This document shows, one piece after another, positions 31,535-40,191 of a stretch of 64,000 nucleotides of DNA. The notes beneath the pieces are model-generated. The model worked only from the letters and a program-made list of their open reading frames with translations. It did not search any database and was not told the DNA's origin. The position numbers and the translations under genes were made by a program. The number at the start of each line of letters is the position of its first letter. Position 1 is the stretch's first letter. This stretch comes from Palsa-504 sp963744005. GTDB taxonomy: Bacteria > Actinomycetota > Actinomycetes > Streptosporangiales > Streptosporangiaceae. Location: the NCBI GenBank assembly GCA_963744005.1, contig CAVURU010000004.1:868001-932000 (forward strand), given 5' to 3'.

Positions 31535-32746
31535 CTAGGCGACCGGGCGGTCCGACGCCAGGAACGCCCGGCGGCCTGGGTAGTCCGGCCGGGGCAGGCC
31601 GAGGTCGCCCTGGGCGATCATGGTCCGGAACACCTCGACCGTGCCGCCCGGGGTGGCGGACAGCTGAGCCTGCCGGTGGGCGAACTCCAGGACGCCGTCG
31701 CCCAGCGCGCCCTCGGCTCCGCGCATCAGCGTGGCGGCCGGCCCGATCAGGTCGATCAGCTGCTCACAGCCCTCCCGGACCGTGTCCGAGCCCTTGACCT
31801 TGCCCATGGCCGCGGGCGTGCACGCGCTCGCCTCCATGTCGGTCAGCAGGCGGCCGATCCCGGCCAGGAACGCCGCGTCGTCGCTCATCGGCCCGTCCCC
31901 GTCCGGGACATCCCGGGCCCAGCGCAGCGCCGCGTCGACCGACCGGGCCAGGTACCGCACGATGCCCGCGCCCGGGCCGATCTCCTCCAGCTTGCTGGCC
32001 GGGCCGCCGAGGTGGTGCTCCACGTCCAGCGGGCCGTGCAGCGTGGACCAGCCGTCGTTGACCTCGCCGATCCGGTACCGGTCGGACACCCGGATGTCGC
32101 TGTAGAAGGTCACGTTGACCGTTTCGTCCCCGATGGTCGGCAGCGGCTGCCGCTCGAACCCCGGGTCGTCCACCGGGATCAGGAACAGGGTCAGGCCCTT
32201 GTGCTTGGGCAGCGTCGGGTCGGTCCGGGTGAGCAGGAAGCAGTGCGTGGCCACTTGGGCCATCGAGGTGAAGATCTTCTGCCCGTTGATGACCCACTCG
32301 TCGCCGTCGCGCACCGCCCGGGTCTTGGCCCCGGCGATGTCGGACCCCCCGTCCGGCTCGGTGTAGCCGATGCAGATCCGCTTCGTGCCCTGGGCGATCC
32401 CGGGCTTCAGCTCGTCCCGCAGCCCCGGGTCCCCATGCGCCTCGACCGCGGGCCAGACCAGCCCGGTCAGGCTGAGCGCCGTGACCGGCGCGTCCCGCCG
32501 CTCGAGCTCGGTTTCCAGGATCTTCACCGACACGTCGTCCAGCTCCGCGCCGCCGTCTTCCTTCTTCCAGCGCGGCCACAGCCACCCTCTGGCCCCCATG
32601 GCCAGGTAGAAGCCTTCGTCCCAGGACGCGGCCTGCGCGCGTATCCCCGCGTACACCTCCGGGGTCAGCTGCTCGTCCAGGAAATCCCGGACCTCCTGCG
32701 CGAACGCTCGCTGGGTTTCGGTGAGGGCAACGGCTGAGAAATCCAC
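31535..32746 (-). CDS. Acyl-CoA dehydrogenase
   Basis: FAD-dependent acyl-CoA dehydrogenase of 403 residues from GTG 32746 (AAGGAG upstream). Sequences in order: TETQRAFAQEVRDFLDEQL, GARGWLWPRWKKEDGGAELD, the flavin/substrate motif ICIGYTEPDGGSDIAGAKT, EWVINGQKIFTSMA and the C-terminal GGTVEVFRTMIAQGDLGLPR. The GTVEVFRTMIA end is typical of the FadE/ChsE partners of steroid and branched-chain degradation, which work as heterotetramers. The second acyl-CoA dehydrogenase gene at 38.3 kb could be its partner. It shares its promoter block with the hydratase operon at 19.9 kb. Confidence 0.9.
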   Translation of the reverse strand: MDFSAVALTETQRAFAQEVRDFLDEQLTPEVYAGIRAQAASWDEGFYLAMGARGWLWPRWKKEDGGAELDDVSVKILETELERRDAPVTALSLTGLVWPAVEAHGDPGLRDELKPGIAQGTKRICIGYTEPDGGSDIAGAKTRAVRDGDEWVINGQKIFTSMAQVATHCFLLTRTDPTLPKHKGLTLFLIPVDDPGFERQPLPTIGDETVNVTFYSDIRVSDRYRIGEVNDGWSTLHGPLDVEHHLGGPASKLEEIGPGAGIVRYLARSVDAALRWARDVPDGDGPMSDDAAFLAGIGRLLTDMEASACTPAAMGKVKGSDTVREGCEQLIDLIGPAATLMRGAEGALGDGVLEFAHRQAQLSATPGGTVEVFRTMIAQGDLGLPRPDYPGRRAFLASDRPVA

Positions 32747-32784
32747 TCCCGGTACTCCTTAACGACTGGATCCCCGTGGCCAAA

Positions 32785-32841
32785 AGTGAAATCGGTTATG
32801 GCCGACATGGCTAGCGAACCACGCCCTTTCTGGGCTGTCAA
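32785..32841 (-). promoter_or_regulatory. Promoter and conserved block of the acyl-CoA dehydrogenase gene
   Basis: On the minus strand: TTGACA (32841-32836), 17-nt spacer, TTCGCT (32818-32813), then the 17-bp block CCATAACCGATTTCACT (32801-32785), 38 bp before the GTG start. It matches the element at 19895-19953; the spacing between -10 and block differs by 2 nt (12 here, 14 there). Confidence 0.62.
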
Positions 32842-32900
32842 CGGCTCCCCAGCTCGAGTATCTCTCCGCCCCGGGCCAGCTAAAGCAGTACCGGTTCTAG

Positions 32901-33473
32901 TCATATCGACGCGTTGACCAGCGCTGCGACGGCCGGGTGCTGACGGAGCTTGTCCACGCAGCGGCGGCGGGTGGGCCCGATGCTGCCGACGGGAATGCCC
33001 AGCCGGGTGCTGATATCGGTGTAGGACACGGGCGGGTTCTCCAGCAGCAGCGCGATCAGCTGCTGGCCGGACCGCGGCAGCGCGGCGAACGCCTCGAGCA
33101 GCGCGGCGTTCAGCTCGGCCGTCAGCAGTTCCTGCTCCGCCGTCCGGCCCTGCTCGTCGGCCATCATCTCGGGGTCAGCCAGGTCGGCCGTCGGCGCTTT
33201 CTGGCGGCTGTCCTTGACCCGCAGGCACTCCCGCCGGGTCACGGTGCACAACCAGCCGGGCAGGGCCGCCGGGTCCCGGATCTTGTGCAGCTGATCGAGC
33301 AGCTGCAGCCATACGGTCTGGCCGACGTCCTCGGCGTCTGCGTCGGTCAGCCGGTACTTGCGGCAGACGGACCAGATCAGCGGGCTGAACCGCTCCACCA
33401 GCCCATTCCAGGCCTCCTTCTCGCCTTTTACCGCGCGGGTCACGAGGTCAATGATTTCTGGGTTGTCACGCAC
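32901..33473 (-). CDS. ECF-type RNA polymerase sigma factor
   Basis: Sigma factor of about 190 residues. Region 2: AWNGLVERFSPLIWSVCRKY and DAEDVGQTVWLQLLDQLHKI with ALPGWLCTVTRREC. Region 4: FAALPRSGQQLIALLLENPP and the HTH SYTDISTRLGIPVGSIGPTR, ending RRCVDKLRQHP. GTG 33473 (VRDNPEIIDLV) was chosen on homology to other short ECFs; the open frame extends to 33614. It belongs to the same subgroup as the sigma factor at 45.5 kb. There is no anti-sigma gene beside it. Divergent from an XRE/NB-ARC/LuxR regulator, which might control it. Confidence 0.88.
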   Translation of the reverse strand: MRDNPEIIDLVTRAVKGEKEAWNGLVERFSPLIWSVCRKYRLTDADAEDVGQTVWLQLLDQLHKIRDPAALPGWLCTVTRRECLRVKDSRQKAPTADLADPEMMADEQGRTAEQELLTAELNAALLEAFAALPRSGQQLIALLLENPPVSYTDISTRLGIPVGSIGPTRRRCVDKLRQHPAVAALVNASI

Positions 33474-33774
33474 CGGTATTTCGCCTATCCGTTCCGGATC
33501 TTCGAGCTGCTTGAAACGGGTCGGGAATGGGGGCGGCCGGCCGGGCCTGGTGGCTGAGCCGGCGCGGGTGGGATGTGTTTCTCCCAAGCGGGGGACGTGC
33601 TGTTGTGCTTCCACGATCGCTAGCGGCCCGGGGCGGTCACCATACGTAGGCGGTCACAGGAAAGGGCACAGGAATAGGCACGTGATTAGGATTGGCCTTG
33701 GGTGGTGAGGCCGTGCGTGCACCGTGGTCAGGATGAGCTGGCCCCGGACGGACGGGCGGAGGGATTAGCAGACA
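33474..33774. other. Region between divergent sigma factor and regulator genes
   Basis: About 300 bp (shorter if the sigma gene starts at 33614). Around 33655-33690 there are three imperfect 12-nt direct repeats of the form GGCACAGGAA/TAGG. Nothing else coding is seen; promoters of both genes should lie here. Confidence 0.45.
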
Positions 33775-36460
33775 GTGGCGGAGCAAGGTGAGCTGGGCTT
33801 CGGCGAGCTGCTGCGGCAGCTGCGCAATGAGGTCGGGCTGACGCAAGAGGAGCTGGCGGCCGCCGCGCAGGTCAGCCAGCGGGCCATCAGTGACCTGGAA
33901 CGGGGTGTCAATCACACCGCCCGGAAGGTCACCGCCGAACTGCTGGCCGACGCGCTGGACCTGGCCGAGCCGGCCCGGGCCGCGTTCGTCGCGGCCGCAC
34001 GCGGCCACGCCCCGGCCGCCGCCGCGGCGCTGGCGGCCGAGCGCCAGGTCCACCAGGCGGCCTGGATCGCCGTCGGCGGCGTGCACGGTTTCCCGGTCGC
34101 GCTGACCAGCTTCGTCGGCCGGGCCGAGCCGCTGGTCGAGGTGTCCGGCCTGCTCGCCGGTCACCGGCTGGTCACCGTGACCGGGCCGGGCGGCGCGGGT
34201 AAGACCAGGCTGTCCGTACAGGTCGCCCGGCAGGTCGCGGACCGGTTCGCGGACGGCGCGTGGCTGGTCGAGCTGGCGCCAGTGGCGGATCCCGGCCAGG
34301 TGGCCGCCGTGATGGCCGCTGCCCTCGGCGTGCGTGAGCAGCTCGGCTTGCCCGGCGGCTGAGGCGCTGGCCCGGGCGCTGGGCCGCCAGCAGGTGCTGC
34401 TCATGCTGGACAACTGCGAGCACGTGATCGACGCGGTGGCCGAGGTGTGCGCCGGCCTGCTGGCCGCCTGTGATGACGTGCGGGTGCTGGCCACCAGCCG
34501 GGAGCCGCTGCGGGTGGCCGGCGAGGCCCGGTACCGGCTGGCGTCGCTCGGCCTGCCCGCGCCGGACGGGTCGGCCGAGGCGGCGGACGCGGAGGCCGTG
34601 GCCCTGTTCGTGGCCCGGGCCCGGGACGCGGACGCGCATTTCGCCCTGACCGAGGTGACCGCGCCCTCGGTGGCGCGGCTCGTGACCCGGCTGGACGGGA
34701 TGCCGCTGGCCATCGAGCTGGCCGCGGCCCAGGTGGAGGCGCTGGGCGTGACCGGGCTGCTGGGCCGGCTGGACGAGCGGCTGGCCCTGCTGGCGGGCGC
34801 GGACCGGCTCGCCCCGTCCCGGCAGCGCTCGCTGGCCGCCACCGTGGCCTGGAGCTATCAGCTGCTGGATGAGGCCGAGCGCCGGGTCTTCCGGGCGGTA
34901 TCGGTCTTTCCGGCCGGCTTCACCCTGGACGGAGCCGAGGCGGTCGCCGGAGATGGCACCGGCCCGGCCGTCCTGCGGCTGGTGGACTGCTCGCTGCTGA
35001 CTCCGCCGCGAGACGGGCCCGATGGCCGGGCCCGGTACCTGATGCTGGAGACACTGCGCGCCTACGGCGCCGGTCAGCTGGCCGAGGCCGGCGAGCAGGA
35101 CCAGGCGGCCGCCGCCCTGGCCGGCTACGCCCTGCGGGTCGCCGAGCAGGCCGCGGCCGACCTGCAGACTCCGGCGGGGGAGCAGCAGGCCGCGCGCTGG
35201 CTGGACGCCGAGGACGCCACCATGCGGCAGGTCCTGGCCTGGGGCATGGCGCACGACCCGGAGGTCGCCCGGCGGCTGACCATCGCGCTGGGCTGGTGGT
35301 GGTTCCTGCGCGGTCGGCTGACCGGTCAGCGTGACCTGATCGCCGAGGTCATCACCTCGGCCGAGGTAGGCAGCGAGCAGTGGTCGGCCATGCAGTTCCT
35401 GCTCGCCTGGGCGGCCGAGTTCGCCGCCGACGTCGCCGGAGCGGTCGAGTGCTTCACCGTCCTGCGCGACGCCGTCGCGGACCGCCCGCCGTCCCCGGCG
35501 CTGGCCGACGCGCTGGCCGGCCGGTCGTACGCCCTGCGCGATCTGGGCCGGTTCGCTCAGGCGGGCGAGGACGCGCGCCGGGCCCTGGCCATCGCCCGCG
35601 AGGTCGGTCATCCGTTCGCCGAGGTGGTGGCCCTGCTCGACCTGGCCCTGGCCGCCGCGGCCATCGGCGACCTGGACAACGCGGTGCGGCTGGCCCAGCT
35701 GGCCCGGCAGGTCCCGGGCGATGTCCCCGCCTCCATCACCCGCACCTGCTCTGTGTGGCTGACCGAGCTGCTCATCCAGACCGGCGACTTCGCGGCCGCC
35801 GAACGGGTCGGCGCGGACGGGTTGGGCGCGTCCCGGGACGCGGGCGACATGGTCCACCTGCCCACCCTGCTGGCCCGGATGGCGCAGCTGGAGCTGCGGG
35901 CGGGCCGGGCCGAGGATGCCGCGGCCTACCTGCGGGAAGCTCTCCAGCTCGCGCTGCGGACCGGCATGTGGTTCCCGGTCTACCTGGATTGCTGTGCGCA
36001 CCTGTGCGGGGCTACCGGGCGCCCGACCGAGGCCGTCACGCTGTGGGCCGCGCACGCCGCGCTCCTGCCGCGCGACCAGGACTGGCCCGTCGACGCCCGG
36101 CTTCGCACCGAGCCGCTGCGCGCGGCCCGGCAGGCGCTGGGACCGGACGCGGCCCGGGCCGCCACCGAACGCGGCGCGGGCCTGGGCTGGGTCACCGCCG
36201 CCGAGTATGCCCTGATCCTCACCGGCTCGGGCGCTCAGCCGCCTGGGCCGGCCTCCGGACCAGGCCTGGAGCGGCTCAGCGCTGCGGACCTGGAGCTGGT
36301 CACCATGGTCGCCCGGGGAGCCAGCAACACTCAGATCGCGGTCCAGCTGAAGGTCAGCGTGGGCACCGTCGGGTCGCAGCTGGATGAGATCCGCGACAAG
36401 ACCGGATACCGCCGCCGCGCCGACCTGACCCGGCTGGCCCTGACCGCCGGCCTGGTCTGA
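33775..36460 (+). CDS. XRE-HTH / NB-ARC ATPase / TPR / LuxR-HTH regulator (one frameshift)
   Basis: Large STAND-type regulator. GTG 33775 begins an XRE HTH (LLRQLRNEVGLTQEELAAAA, QRAISDLERGV). The NB-ARC ATPase follows: FVGRAEPL, P-loop TGPGGAGKTRL, then after the lesion VLLMLDNCEHV (Walker B), VLATSREPLRV and DGMPLAIELAA. A helical TPR-like region and a C-terminal LuxR HTH complete it (LSAADLELVTMVARGASNTQ, then VSVGTVGSQLDEI). As written the frame stops at 34362; removing one base near 34354 gives QLGLPAAEALARALGRQQV. 2686 nt minus one equals 895 codons. Two DNA-binding domains on one ATPase switch are unusual. Divergent from an ECF sigma gene. Confidence 0.85.
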
Positions 36461-36480
36461 ACCGCGGTATGTCTCCAGGC

Positions 36481-36549
36481 CCGCTGTAACTCCCGGGGCC
36501 GCTGTAACTCCCGGGCCGCCGTAAGTTCCGGGGCCGCCGCGGGACCCGG
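36481..36549. repeat. 17-18-nt tandem repeat between convergent genes
   Basis: Three and a half imperfect copies of CCGCTGTAACTCCCGGGG (36481-36498, 36499-36515, 36516-36533 and a partial copy) between the regulator gene and the convergent zincin-like gene. Each copy carries a CCCGGG or CCGGGG core, so the array could fold as an irregular terminator. Confidence 0.7.
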
Positions 36550-36553
36550 AGCC

Positions 36554-37423
36554 TCAGTACGTGATCGCGGGGAACTGCTCGCGAGCGCGCTCCAGCTGGG
36601 CCGCCCGCTCCCGGGACCGGCCGAAGGCGCGGGCCGCCTGCCCGCTCAGGTCAGCGGCCGCGGCGCCGCTGGTGAAGTGGACGTACTCGCCCCAGTTCAT
36701 CCGCCGCGCGTAGGCGTCGTCGGCGTCGCGCGGGAAATGCTCGGCCAGTTCCCGGAAGAACCGGTTCATCACCTGGGCCTGCCCGCACTCCCGCCACAGC
36801 GGGTAGAACCAGTCGCGGAACCAGTGCGTCCGGCGCCGGGGGAAGTCGTCGGTGTTACCGGTGAACCGGCGGTACACGCCCTTGGCCTCGCGGTCCATGC
36901 CCAGCGCCACGTACAGGTCATAGATGTAGAACTCGGCCCACTTGCTGTCTCCCCAGACCTCGTAGGCGGGGGAGCCGTGCCGGCCGTTGTTGGCGCTCTC
37001 CACCGAGTGGCCGATCTCGTGCGCGGGCAGCTCCCGGGCCAGCGTGTTGCCCTCCCGCCAGGTGTCCAGGCCGCAGTCGCTGACGTTGTGGAAGTCGTGC
37101 ACCGGGCTGACGTAGTAGCCCGCGTGACCGCCGCCGTGCCGCCCGGCGTGGTGGATCGAGTAGATGCGCGGGTCGGGCCCGAACGCCTCGCCGTAGGTGG
37201 CCTTGGAGTACTGCCAGGTGACGTTGATGAACCGGGGCAGCCAGCCGATCTCGGCCGGGCGCACGTCGGGGTCAACGTAGATCACGCAGTGCTCGTCATG
37301 GTGGTAGAGCCGCAGCAGCTGCCGGTGGTCGAACCAGTGCTCCTGCCAGGTCGCGGGCGGGTCAGCCAGCTGCCGCTCCGGCTCACGATCCACCCAGGTC
37401 CTCCCCTTCGCCCGGCCCCTCAC
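36554..37423 (-). CDS. Putative zinc metalloprotease-like protein with HEIGH motif
   Basis: Protein of 289 residues with no signal peptide or membrane segment and no family I can name. The central sequence ELPAHEIGHSVESANNGRHG has HExxH followed by a downstream acidic region (EVWGDSKWAEFYIYD), as in zincins. The region before it is rich in His, Tyr and Trp (YSIHHAGRHGGGHAGYYVSP), possibly a further metal site. The C-terminal half has HWFRDWFYPLWRECGQAQVM. It is transcribed alone, convergent with the large regulator and divergent from the enoyl-CoA hydratase. Proteolytic function is inferred from the motif only. Confidence 0.75.
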   Translation of the reverse strand: MRGRAKGRTWVDREPERQLADPPATWQEHWFDHRQLLRLYHHDEHCVIYVDPDVRPAEIGWLPRFINVTWQYSKATYGEAFGPDPRIYSIHHAGRHGGGHAGYYVSPVHDFHNVSDCGLDTWREGNTLARELPAHEIGHSVESANNGRHGSPAYEVWGDSKWAEFYIYDLYVALGMDREAKGVYRRFTGNTDDFPRRRTHWFRDWFYPLWRECGQAQVMNRFFRELAEHFPRDADDAYARRMNWGEYVHFTSGAAAADLSGQAARAFGRSRERAAQLERAREQFPAITY

Positions 37424-37509
37424 CGCGATGCTACTCAGCTTTCCATTGACCCTGCTCCCGGGGAAATGTGCTAATTGGGTGACGGATGAATCGGACCGGG
37501 AGACGAGTC

Positions 37510-38322
37510 ATGAGCGCAACGGAGCGGGTCGGCGACTACACCGACATCATTGTCGAGGAACGCGGGCCGGTGGCCGTGGTCAAGTTCAACCGCCCGCAGC
37601 GGCTGAACGCGATGAGCACCGCCATGATGGATGAGCTGATCGGTTACCTCGAGTCGCTGAACTCCGGTGAGTTCCGTATCCGGGCCGTCGTGCTGACCGG
37701 CGAGGGCCGGGCGTTCTGCGCCGGCGGAGACGTGACCACCTTCCCGGGCGCCAACGAGGGCAAGCCCCGCCCGGGCTGGCGGCCGTCGCACGGCTACCGG
37801 CAGCCCACCGCGGTCATGCGGGACTGCGACGTCCCGGTCATCGGCGCCATCAACGGCTACGCGGTCGGCGGCGGCTTCGGCCTGGCTCTGGCCACCGACT
37901 TCCGGATCTGCGCCGACGACGCGATCTTCCAGGTGGCGCAGATCAAGCGCGGCATCACTCCCGACGTGGGCCTGCCCTTCCTGCTCCAGGCCGCTGTGGG
38001 CACCCAGCGGGCCCTGGAGCTCATCTCGACCGCCCGGCGCATCAGTGCCCAGGAGGCTCTCGACCTGGGCCTGGTCCTGGAGGTCGTGCCCAAGGACGAC
38101 CTGATCGACCGCGCCCTGGAGCTCGCCGCGCAGGTCAGCGCGAACGCGCCGCTGGGCATCGCCGCGGCCAAGCGGCTGGTCTACATGCCGCACAACGACG
38201 ACCTGGCGCACGTCAACGAGCTGACCAACATGTTCGTGAACAAGCTGTTCGAGACCGAGGACGGTAAGGAAGGCGCCATGTCGTTCATCGAGCGGCGCGA
38301 GCCCGTCTTCAAGGGCCGCTGA
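37510..38322 (+). CDS. Enoyl-CoA hydratase/isomerase family protein
   Basis: Crotonase-fold enzyme of 270 residues from ATG 37510 (GGGAGACG upstream; ATG 37486 is a weaker alternative). The oxyanion hole is formed by RAFCAGGDVTTF and INGYAVGGGFGLAL. Where canonical hydratases have two catalytic Glu residues, this one has FQVAQIKRGITPDVGLPFLL, so the exact reaction (hydration, isomerisation or hydrolysis) is uncertain. The C-terminal helices include FETEDGKEGAMSFIERREPVF, here in two parts. It is followed at 14 bp by an acyl-CoA dehydrogenase gene, making a beta-oxidation operon. Confidence 0.9.
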   Translation: MSATERVGDYTDIIVEERGPVAVVKFNRPQRLNAMSTAMMDELIGYLESLNSGEFRIRAVVLTGEGRAFCAGGDVTTFPGANEGKPRPGWRPSHGYRQPTAVMRDCDVPVIGAINGYAVGGGFGLALATDFRICADDAIFQVAQIKRGITPDVGLPFLLQAAVGTQRALELISTARRISAQEALDLGLVLEVVPKDDLIDRALELAAQVSANAPLGIAAAKRLVYMPHNDDLAHVNELTNMFVNKLFETEDGKEGAMSFIERREPVFKGR

Positions 38323-38336
38323 GGAAAGGGGCACCG

Positions 38337-39593
38337 GTGAGCGAACAGGAAACCCCCGAAGCCTTCCGCCAGCGCGCCCGGGCCTGGGTCGAGCAGAACC
38401 TGCCCCGCGCCGAGCACCTGGGCGACAACTTCGAAGCCGACGACGAGCAGAAGCTCCAGGGCGTGGCCGAGGACCGCGAGCTGCAGCGGAAGATCTTCGA
38501 CGGCGGCTTCGCCGGGATCCGCTATCCGATCCAGTACGGCGGCCAGGGCCTGACCCGCGAGCACCAGCTGGCCTGGTACCAGGCCACCGCCGGTTACCGG
38601 GTGCCGTCGGCGTTCCGGGTCACCCACGGCATCCTCGGCCCCACCCTGGTCGACTTCGGCACCGAGGAGCAGAAGGCCGCCCACCTGCCCGCCATGCTGG
38701 ACGGCAGCGAGCTGTGGGTGCAGTTCCTGTCCGAGCCCAGCGGCGGCTCGGACCTGGCCGGCCTGCTGACCCGGGCCGACCGGGACGGTGACCTGTTCCG
38801 GCTGAACGGTTCGAAGATCTGGAGCACCGGGGCGCACTTCTGCGACTGGGCCATGATCCTGGCCCGGACCAACGTCGACGTGCCCAAGCACGCCGGGCTG
38901 TCCATGTTCATGCTGCCCGTCCGCAGCCCTGGTATCACGGTCACCCCGATCAAGCTGGTCACCGGCGGCTCGCACTTCTGCCAGGAGTTCTTCGACGACG
39001 TCCAGCTCACCCCGGACCAGCTCGTCGGCCCGGAGAACGACGGCTGGCGGGTCGCCTCCAAGATGCTGTTCCACGAGCGGAACATGCTCGGCGGCAACAG
39101 CTTGAACGATGACGAATCGTTTGGCGTCGACGACGCGAGCGGGGACACCCTGACCGACCTCATTGCCGCGGCCAAGGCCGTCGGCCGCAGCGACGACAGC
39201 TACACCCGCCAGCTCATCGGCGAGGCGGTCATCCTCGAGACCCTGACCAAGCCCACCACCAGCCGGATCAACGCCTCGCTGCGGACCGGCCGGCTGCCCG
39301 AGTCGGCGGCGTCCATCCTGCGGCTGATGGCCGGGCTGCAGGGCTACCGGCTCCGCGAGATCGCCATGGAGATCGCGGGCACCCAGGGCGTCCTGGACGG
39401 TGCCGATGACCCCGTCGGCCGCTACGGCCTGCGCTGGCTCAGCGCCCGGATCAGCACCGTCGGCGGCGGCAGCCAGGAGATGCAGCGCAACGGCATCAGC
39501 GAGCGCGTCCTCGGCCTGCCCCGGGAGGCCACCCCGGACCGGGGCGTGCCGTTCAGCGAGGTGCTGGCCAGCCGCCGGTCCCAGCCCGGATGA
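38337..39593 (+). CDS. Acyl-CoA dehydrogenase
   Basis: FAD-dependent dehydrogenase of 418 residues from GTG 38337. It shows FAGIRYPIQYGGQGLTREHQ, the flavin motif WVQFLSEPSGGSDLAGLLT, FRLNGSKIWSTGAHFCDWAM, the substrate region KLVTGGSHFCQEFFDDVQL and the C-terminal STVGGGSQEMQRNGISERVL. The last motif differs from that in the acyl-CoA dehydrogenase at 31.5 kb, as expected for the two unlike chains of heterotetrameric (alpha2beta2) FadE enzymes; pairing of the two is an inference. Forms an operon with the preceding crotonase gene. Confidence 0.92.
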   Translation: MSEQETPEAFRQRARAWVEQNLPRAEHLGDNFEADDEQKLQGVAEDRELQRKIFDGGFAGIRYPIQYGGQGLTREHQLAWYQATAGYRVPSAFRVTHGILGPTLVDFGTEEQKAAHLPAMLDGSELWVQFLSEPSGGSDLAGLLTRADRDGDLFRLNGSKIWSTGAHFCDWAMILARTNVDVPKHAGLSMFMLPVRSPGITVTPIKLVTGGSHFCQEFFDDVQLTPDQLVGPENDGWRVASKMLFHERNMLGGNSLNDDESFGVDDASGDTLTDLIAAAKAVGRSDDSYTRQLIGEAVILETLTKPTTSRINASLRTGRLPESAASILRLMAGLQGYRLREIAMEIAGTQGVLDGADDPVGRYGLRWLSARISTVGGGSQEMQRNGISERVLGLPREATPDRGVPFSEVLASRRSQPG

Positions 39594-39648
39594 TTCGAAG
39601 CGCGGCTAATGTCGTATTTCTCATGATCAACTCTGAAGGGGACACCGC

Positions 39649-40179
39649 GTGGAGCTGGCGACGGTACCGGGACACAAACCGCTCTCGTGGGCCGATGGCT
39701 TCGAGCCAGAGCTGGTCCTCGTCCCGCCGCTCAGCCCGGACTTCTACGTCCCCGGCGGTCCCGAGACCCTGAAGCTGGCCCGCGAGTGGGCCGTGCGGAA
39801 CGGCTACTTCCTGGTCAAGGACGCTGTGTGCGCGCACATCTTCTACCTCGCGCAGTGCCCGAAGGGCGGCTGGTGTTGCACCGAGTTCGAGCACACCAAC
39901 GTCTGGGTCCCGCGGGATGAGCCGCGAGCTCCGTTCCTGCTCACCCAGCCCTATCTGAACGAGATAACCGACGGCATCAAGAAGTACGCCGTGGCTCACG
40001 GTCTGTACGTCAATTCCTACCAGAGCGACAGCTGGCACAACCCGCCCTCGACGCTGCCCATCCGGCTCACCGCCGGAAACCTGCAGACCTGCTCCTGGCC
40101 GCTCGGCATGCGCGCGCAGATCATGACCGCGGGCAGCGGCGACCGCTACCGCGAGTGGGATCTGGCCCGCGAGAAATAG
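39649..40179 (+). CDS. Hypothetical protein with Cys-rich centre, 176 aa
   Basis: Soluble protein I do not recognise. GTG 39649 follows GAAGGGGA. The middle contains VKDAVCAHIFYLAQCPKGGW and CCTEFEHTNVWVPRD, four Cys and two His within about 35 residues, which could bind a metal. The second half is rich in aromatic residues (GLYVNSYQSDSWHNPP, LQTCSWPLGM). There is no signal peptide. It lies between an acyl-CoA dehydrogenase and an acyl-CoA ligase gene (12 bp before the ligase), so it probably belongs to the same operon, but no role can be assigned. Confidence 0.75.
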   Translation: MELATVPGHKPLSWADGFEPELVLVPPLSPDFYVPGGPETLKLAREWAVRNGYFLVKDAVCAHIFYLAQCPKGGWCCTEFEHTNVWVPRDEPRAPFLLTQPYLNEITDGIKKYAVAHGLYVNSYQSDSWHNPPSTLPIRLTAGNLQTCSWPLGMRAQIMTAGSGDRYREWDLAREK

Positions 40180-40191
40180 GATTCACCGGAG

